A stretch of DNA of 8,199 nucleotides. Source: Gammaproteobacteria bacterium. Lineage in GTDB: Bacteria > Pseudomonadota > Gammaproteobacteria > Chromatiales > Chromatiaceae. The position numbers were made by a program, and so were the translations under genes. The notes under the pieces are model-generated. The model ran no database searches. It saw only the letters and a list, made by a program, of their open reading frames with translations, and was not told the origin of the DNA. Shown here in pieces: positions 5,998 to 8,199 of the stretch. How positions within the stretch are numbered: position 1 is the first letter of the stretch; the number at the start of each line of letters is the position of its first letter. The stretch lies in assembly GCA_030620735.1 (NCBI GenBank), contig JAUXDV010000079.1, positions 1 to 8,199 of the forward strand, read 5' to 3'.

Positions 5998-6067
5998 AAC
6001 CACGAAACACACGAAAAACACGAACGCCCATTTAGTCATTTTTCGTGCTTTTCGTGACTTTCGTGGT
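5998..6067. repeat. Palindromic repeat, ACCACGAAACACACGAA family
   Basis: The left arm (5998-6024) reads AACCACGAAACACACGAAAA and on to CACGAA. The right arm (about 6041-6067) ends CTTTTCGTGACTTTCGTGGT. The reverse complement of the right arm matches the left with only a few differences. Each arm is itself a degenerate tandem of CACGAAA units. It lies about 20 bases past the stop of the alpha/beta hydrolase gene. As minus-strand RNA it is a long stem followed by TTAGAATTGTTTTT, so it could also help end that transcript. Confidence 0.8.
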
Positions 6068-6086
6068 AAATGACAGATCCTGTTTA

Positions 6087-6851
6087 TTACATAAAACTCT
6101 TCATGCTGTCGAAAAATTCCGGATGGGTTGAAATGGTGTTGTGCGTTGCTTCATCGATCACCACCACCTCGATCTGCTGCGGCTTGAATTGCTCCGCCAG
6201 TCTGTCGCTGTGCTCTCTGGATATGATTGCGTCATCGCTTGCGATTATCATCAGGACCCGGCTATCGATCTTCTTCGCCCTGCTCCATGAATCATGTTTA
6301 TCTTTCAACAGCAGTGATATCGGGAAATAGGGATAGGCCTTCTGTGCAACCTCTTGAGCACTGTCAAAAGGGGTAATCAGGATCAGTTTCTCGAGCTTCC
6401 TCGAGGCCGCCAGCCAGGTAGCGACACCACTGCCAAGGCTGCGTCCGATGACCGAAATGTGCGCATGCTCTGCTTTCAGTTGATCATAGATTGCCAATCC
6501 ATCCTGATACAATCCCGCTTCTGTCGGTTTGCCGTCACTCTCTCCAAAACCGCGGTAATTGAGCAGATAGAGCGTGTAGTGCGGAAAGATACGTTGAAAT
6601 GCCTCTATATTCCCCTCGATTCTCTCAGAGTTACCCCCAAAATAGATAATCGCCTTTTGCCACCCCGGATTGACGACCCACCCCTTCAGTGTATGTCCGT
6701 CACTCTCTATCTCAAATGTCGTGTCATGGCTGTCAGAAGGCCCCTTATGCGGAAAATAGAGCATGGATCTCTGATTGATATAGAGATACAGGGCGGTCAG
6801 GATATAGCCGGCAACGAGCAGCAGTACCAGAATAATTATGGCGGTTTTCAT
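6087..6851 (-). CDS. Membrane-anchored alpha/beta hydrolase
   Basis: This is a 254-residue protein with a single hydrophobic N-terminal segment (residues 4-24, TAIIILVLLLVAGYILTALYL), likely an uncleaved membrane anchor. An alpha/beta-hydrolase domain follows, of the kind found in bacterial and eukaryotic BEM46-like proteins. The nucleophile elbow is GRSLG (Ser138), the acid is probably Asp206 or Asp207 in IIASDDAII, and the histidine is His237 in DEATHNTI. YFGGNSE (70-76) and NYRGFGES (98-105) are the usual oxyanion and strand motifs. The catalytic triad looks complete, so an active esterase, thioesterase or peptidase is likely, but the substrate cannot be named. With the anchor at the N-terminus, the domain could face periplasm or cytoplasm; charge around the segment does not settle it. 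The gene starts 14 bases after the rhodanese stop, suggesting one transcript, though no good ribosome binding site is seen. Confidence 0.88.
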   Translation of the reverse strand: MKTAIIILVLLLVAGYILTALYLYINQRSMLYFPHKGPSDSHDTTFEIESDGHTLKGWVVNPGWQKAIIYFGGNSERIEGNIEAFQRIFPHYTLYLLNYRGFGESDGKPTEAGLYQDGLAIYDQLKAEHAHISVIGRSLGSGVATWLAASRKLEKLILITPFDSAQEVAQKAYPYFPISLLLKDKHDSWSRAKKIDSRVLMIIASDDAIISREHSDRLAEQFKPQQIEVVVIDEATHNTISTHPEFFDSMKSFM

Positions 6852-6865
6852 TGAAGGAAGGGTCT

Positions 6866-7339
6866 CTATCTGCGCCTTGCCGGATCAAGTTGGTCCTCTC
6901 TCACTTTTGCGGTCAGATCCTCGTCTGCTTCATCAGGATCAACAGGCTTGTCTGCGGCATCCAGCAGCGGCAGATCAAAGTCATTCCACCCCTTGATGCC
7001 ACTCTTGAGGGAGGCGACATTTTCAAAACCGAGTATTTCCAGGGACCTGGCGGATAGCAGGCTGCGGTGTCCGGAGCGGCACACCACCACGACTTCACGC
7101 TCACGCGCCTTCACTAACTCGGGGATGGTCTCCTCGAAATCCCATTCACAGCAGGACTCCAGGATGCCGCGCGGAGCACAGATCGAGTCTGGAATCCGCA
7201 TGGCGTCAAATTCATCCTGTTCGCGGACATCCACCAGCAGGATATCGCTATTCTTTTCAAGCCGCTCCTCGAGATCCCATGGCATGTGCTCCGGGATGTC
7301 ACCAATCCACTCCCGCATGAGTTCAACAAATCTTTGCAT
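6866..7339 (-). CDS. Rhodanese-like sulfurtransferase, single domain
   Basis: This is a 157-residue cytoplasmic protein with one rhodanese domain (about 17-125). Cys87 in the active-site loop CRSGHRS would carry a persulfide, and DVREQDEFDAMRIP (37-50) is the typical CH2A-like motif. A Cys-Cys pair at 63-64 is not part of the usual active site. The domain ends with LKSGIKGWNDFDLPL; a charged tail (about 128-157, rich in Asp, Glu and Arg) follows. Rhodaneses move sulfane sulfur between donors and acceptors, but donor and acceptor are unknown here. The ATG at 7339 is supported by AAAGGTG six bases upstream. It lies 14 bases ahead of the hydrolase gene and is separated from the upstream response regulator by a palindromic repeat. 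Confidence 0.92.
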   Translation of the reverse strand: MQRFVELMREWIGDIPEHMPWDLEERLEKNSDILLVDVREQDEFDAMRIPDSICAPRGILESCCEWDFEETIPELVKAREREVVVVCRSGHRSLLSARSLEILGFENVASLKSGIKGWNDFDLPLLDAADKPVDPDEADEDLTAKVREDQLDPARRR

Positions 7340-7370
7340 TTTTTACACCTTTTATTTGGTTTGTGCGATG

Positions 7371-7463
7371 GAATCCCCCCAGCCCCCCCCTTTTTCAAAG
7401 GGGGGAGTCATCTGCTCCTGTCATTCATCCTCCCCCTTTGGCAAAGGTGGATTGAGGGGGATT
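7371..7463. repeat. Palindromic repeat, CCCCCTTTGRCAAAGGGGG family
   Basis: An outer inverted repeat pairs GAATCCCCCCAGCCCCCC (from 7371) with GGTGGATTGAGGGGGATT (ending 7463). Inside are two smaller hairpins: CCCCCC-TTTTTCAAA-GGGGGG near 7385-7405 and CCCCCTTTGGCAAAGGTGG (7432-7450). The whole unit stops directly at the stop codon of the response-regulator gene and fills the gap to the rhodanese gene. Similar CCCCCTTT...AAAGGGGG elements are common between genes in many bacteria, from memory. It could fold as a strong hairpin in read-through RNA but lacks a T-run. Confidence 0.82.
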
Positions 7464-8135
7464 TCAGTCAGGCTCACAGGCGCTGCGTTTGACCGCCATC
7501 ACGGCCGCTTCAACGCGGGAGTGGACTTCCAGTTTGCGCAGGATGGCCTTGACGTGAAGCTTGACTGTGCCGTCTGAGATACCAAGATCACGCGCAATCA
7601 CCTTGTTGCTCTCTCCTTCTGCAAGATGGCACAGAATCTCCCTCTCTCTTGGCGTCAATTCAGAGAAGGGATCGTTCTCAGGCTTCTCCGGCGGCGCCTC
7701 TTCATCCTGTCTTACAGCCGCACGCGCCAGCACTGCGGTCAGCTCTTTTGAGATGACCGTACCTCCATCAACAATCTCCCTCAGTGCATCGATTAATTCA
7801 TCAGGATCCATGTCTTTAAGCAGATAGCCATTGGCGCCATATTGAAGCGAATTCAGGACATCCTGCTCATCCTGGCTGGTGGTGAGCAGCGTAACCGGCA
7901 TTTGCGGATGATCTTCACGCAGACGTTTAAGGACATCGATGCCGCTCATCTCGGGCATACGCATATCCAGCAGCACCACATCCGGTTGATGTTCACGCGC
8001 CAGACGTATCCCCTCTTCACAGTCGCCGGTTGCCTCCAGCACATCGATATCACGGCGTTCCAGTAGTTCACGCAGGCCAAAGCGGAACAGCGCATGATCA
8101 TCAATCAGTAGTACTTGCATTTTAGTTGTTTCCAT
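7464..8135 (-). CDS. NarL/FixJ-family two-component response regulator
   Basis: This is a DNA-binding response regulator. From the ATG at 8135 it is 223 residues: a receiver domain (about 6-122) with Asp12 and Asp13, phospho-acceptor Asp57 in VVLLDMRMPEMSG, Thr85 and Lys107 in GYLLKDMDP, a Pro/Glu-rich linker (about 143-158), and a LuxR-type helix-turn-helix (about 159-215) with LTPREREIL, NKVIARDLGISDGTVKLHV and the SRVEAAV helix. The pattern, including DGGTVISKELTAVLA, is close to E. coli NarL, which answers nitrate/nitrite. Nitrate control is an inference and no sensor kinase is in view; one may lie upstream, beyond the right edge. An ATG at 8120 (MQVLLIDDH) is equally possible, with GGAAAC upstream; a TTG at 8150 is less likely. 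No residue needed for phosphorylation is missing. Confidence 0.93.
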   Translation of the reverse strand: METTKMQVLLIDDHALFRFGLRELLERRDIDVLEATGDCEEGIRLAREHQPDVVLLDMRMPEMSGIDVLKRLREDHPQMPVTLLTTSQDEQDVLNSLQYGANGYLLKDMDPDELIDALREIVDGGTVISKELTAVLARAAVRQDEEAPPEKPENDPFSELTPREREILCHLAEGESNKVIARDLGISDGTVKLHVKAILRKLEVHSRVEAAVMAVKRSACEPD

Positions 8136-8182
8136 TATTAGCGAGACCAAGTCTCAGACTGACGAGACATGAAGATCTTTTA

Positions 8183-8199
8183 GTCTCTCGCAAAGACGC
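8183..8199. repeat. TCTCGCAAAGACGC repeat (copy 2, cut by window edge)
   Basis: GTCTCTCGCAAAGACGC is identical over 17 bases to 3540-3556, the left arm of the palindrome between trmJ and suhB. The rest of the element, including any second arm, lies beyond the right edge. It sits about 50 bases upstream of the response-regulator start. Confidence 0.75.

Noticed and set aside
5998..6067. Intrinsic terminator for the hydrolase gene
   Set aside because: The stem is AT-rich and belongs to a dispersed repeat family. The T-rich stretch after it is interrupted, so it is kept only as a possibility in the repeat entry.
6354..6854. 166-codon plus-strand open frame opposite the alpha/beta hydrolase gene
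   Set aside because: Shadow of a gene with a full catalytic triad; composition shows no domain.
6948..7577. 209-codon plus-strand open frame, rich in serine and arginine, spanning the rhodanese gene and the repeat
   Set aside because: It crosses the palindromic repeat and runs antisense to two well-supported genes; low-complexity composition fits a shadow frame.
1..8199. Mobile element, defence system or biosynthetic cluster
   Set aside because: No transposase, integrase, toxin-antitoxin, restriction, nuclease or other such gene can be recognised; all genes belong to housekeeping or common families.

Overview
The window reads as a chromosomal segment of a gammaproteobacterium, possibly a sulfur-oxidising lineage, although that finer placement is only a guess. 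The basis is the gene order trmJ-cysE-iscS-iscU running away from a divergent suhB, which is typical of Gammaproteobacteria such as Pseudomonas, together with close protein-level resemblance to E. coli IscS, IscU, TrmJ and SuhB. Protein comparisons are from memory; no search was run. Most genes lie on the minus strand, and only suhB is on the plus strand.

Left part (1-3448, all minus). In transcription order these are trmJ (tRNA ribose methylation), cysE (serine O-acetyltransferase, first committed step of cysteine synthesis), iscS (cysteine desulfurase) and iscU (Fe-S scaffold, cut off by the left edge). CysE leads to cysteine, IscS takes sulfur from cysteine, and IscU builds the cluster. 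The regulator gene iscR, usually found between cysE and iscS, is absent here. The 99-base gap instead holds a promoter with an IscR type-1-like box whose -35 overlaps the cysE stop codon.

Middle (3449-5883). suhB (inositol monophosphatase family) diverges from trmJ and converges on a conserved DUF1015 gene of unknown function.

Right part (5884-8199, minus). A NarL/FixJ-type response regulator is followed by a rhodanese-like sulfurtransferase and a membrane-anchored alpha/beta hydrolase. The last two are 14 bases apart and probably co-transcribed.

The most striking feature is between the genes. Nearly every spacer longer than about 60 bases carries a palindromic or tandem repeat. At least six palindrome families are visible, plus a TTTTAGG heptamer array present three times with a 19-base identical core. 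Two copies of a TCTCGCAAAGACGC element are seen, one cut by the right edge. I found no CRISPR array, tRNA, rRNA, transposase, phage gene or defence system, and no convincing new multi-gene system. No gene-free stretch exceeds 300 bases.
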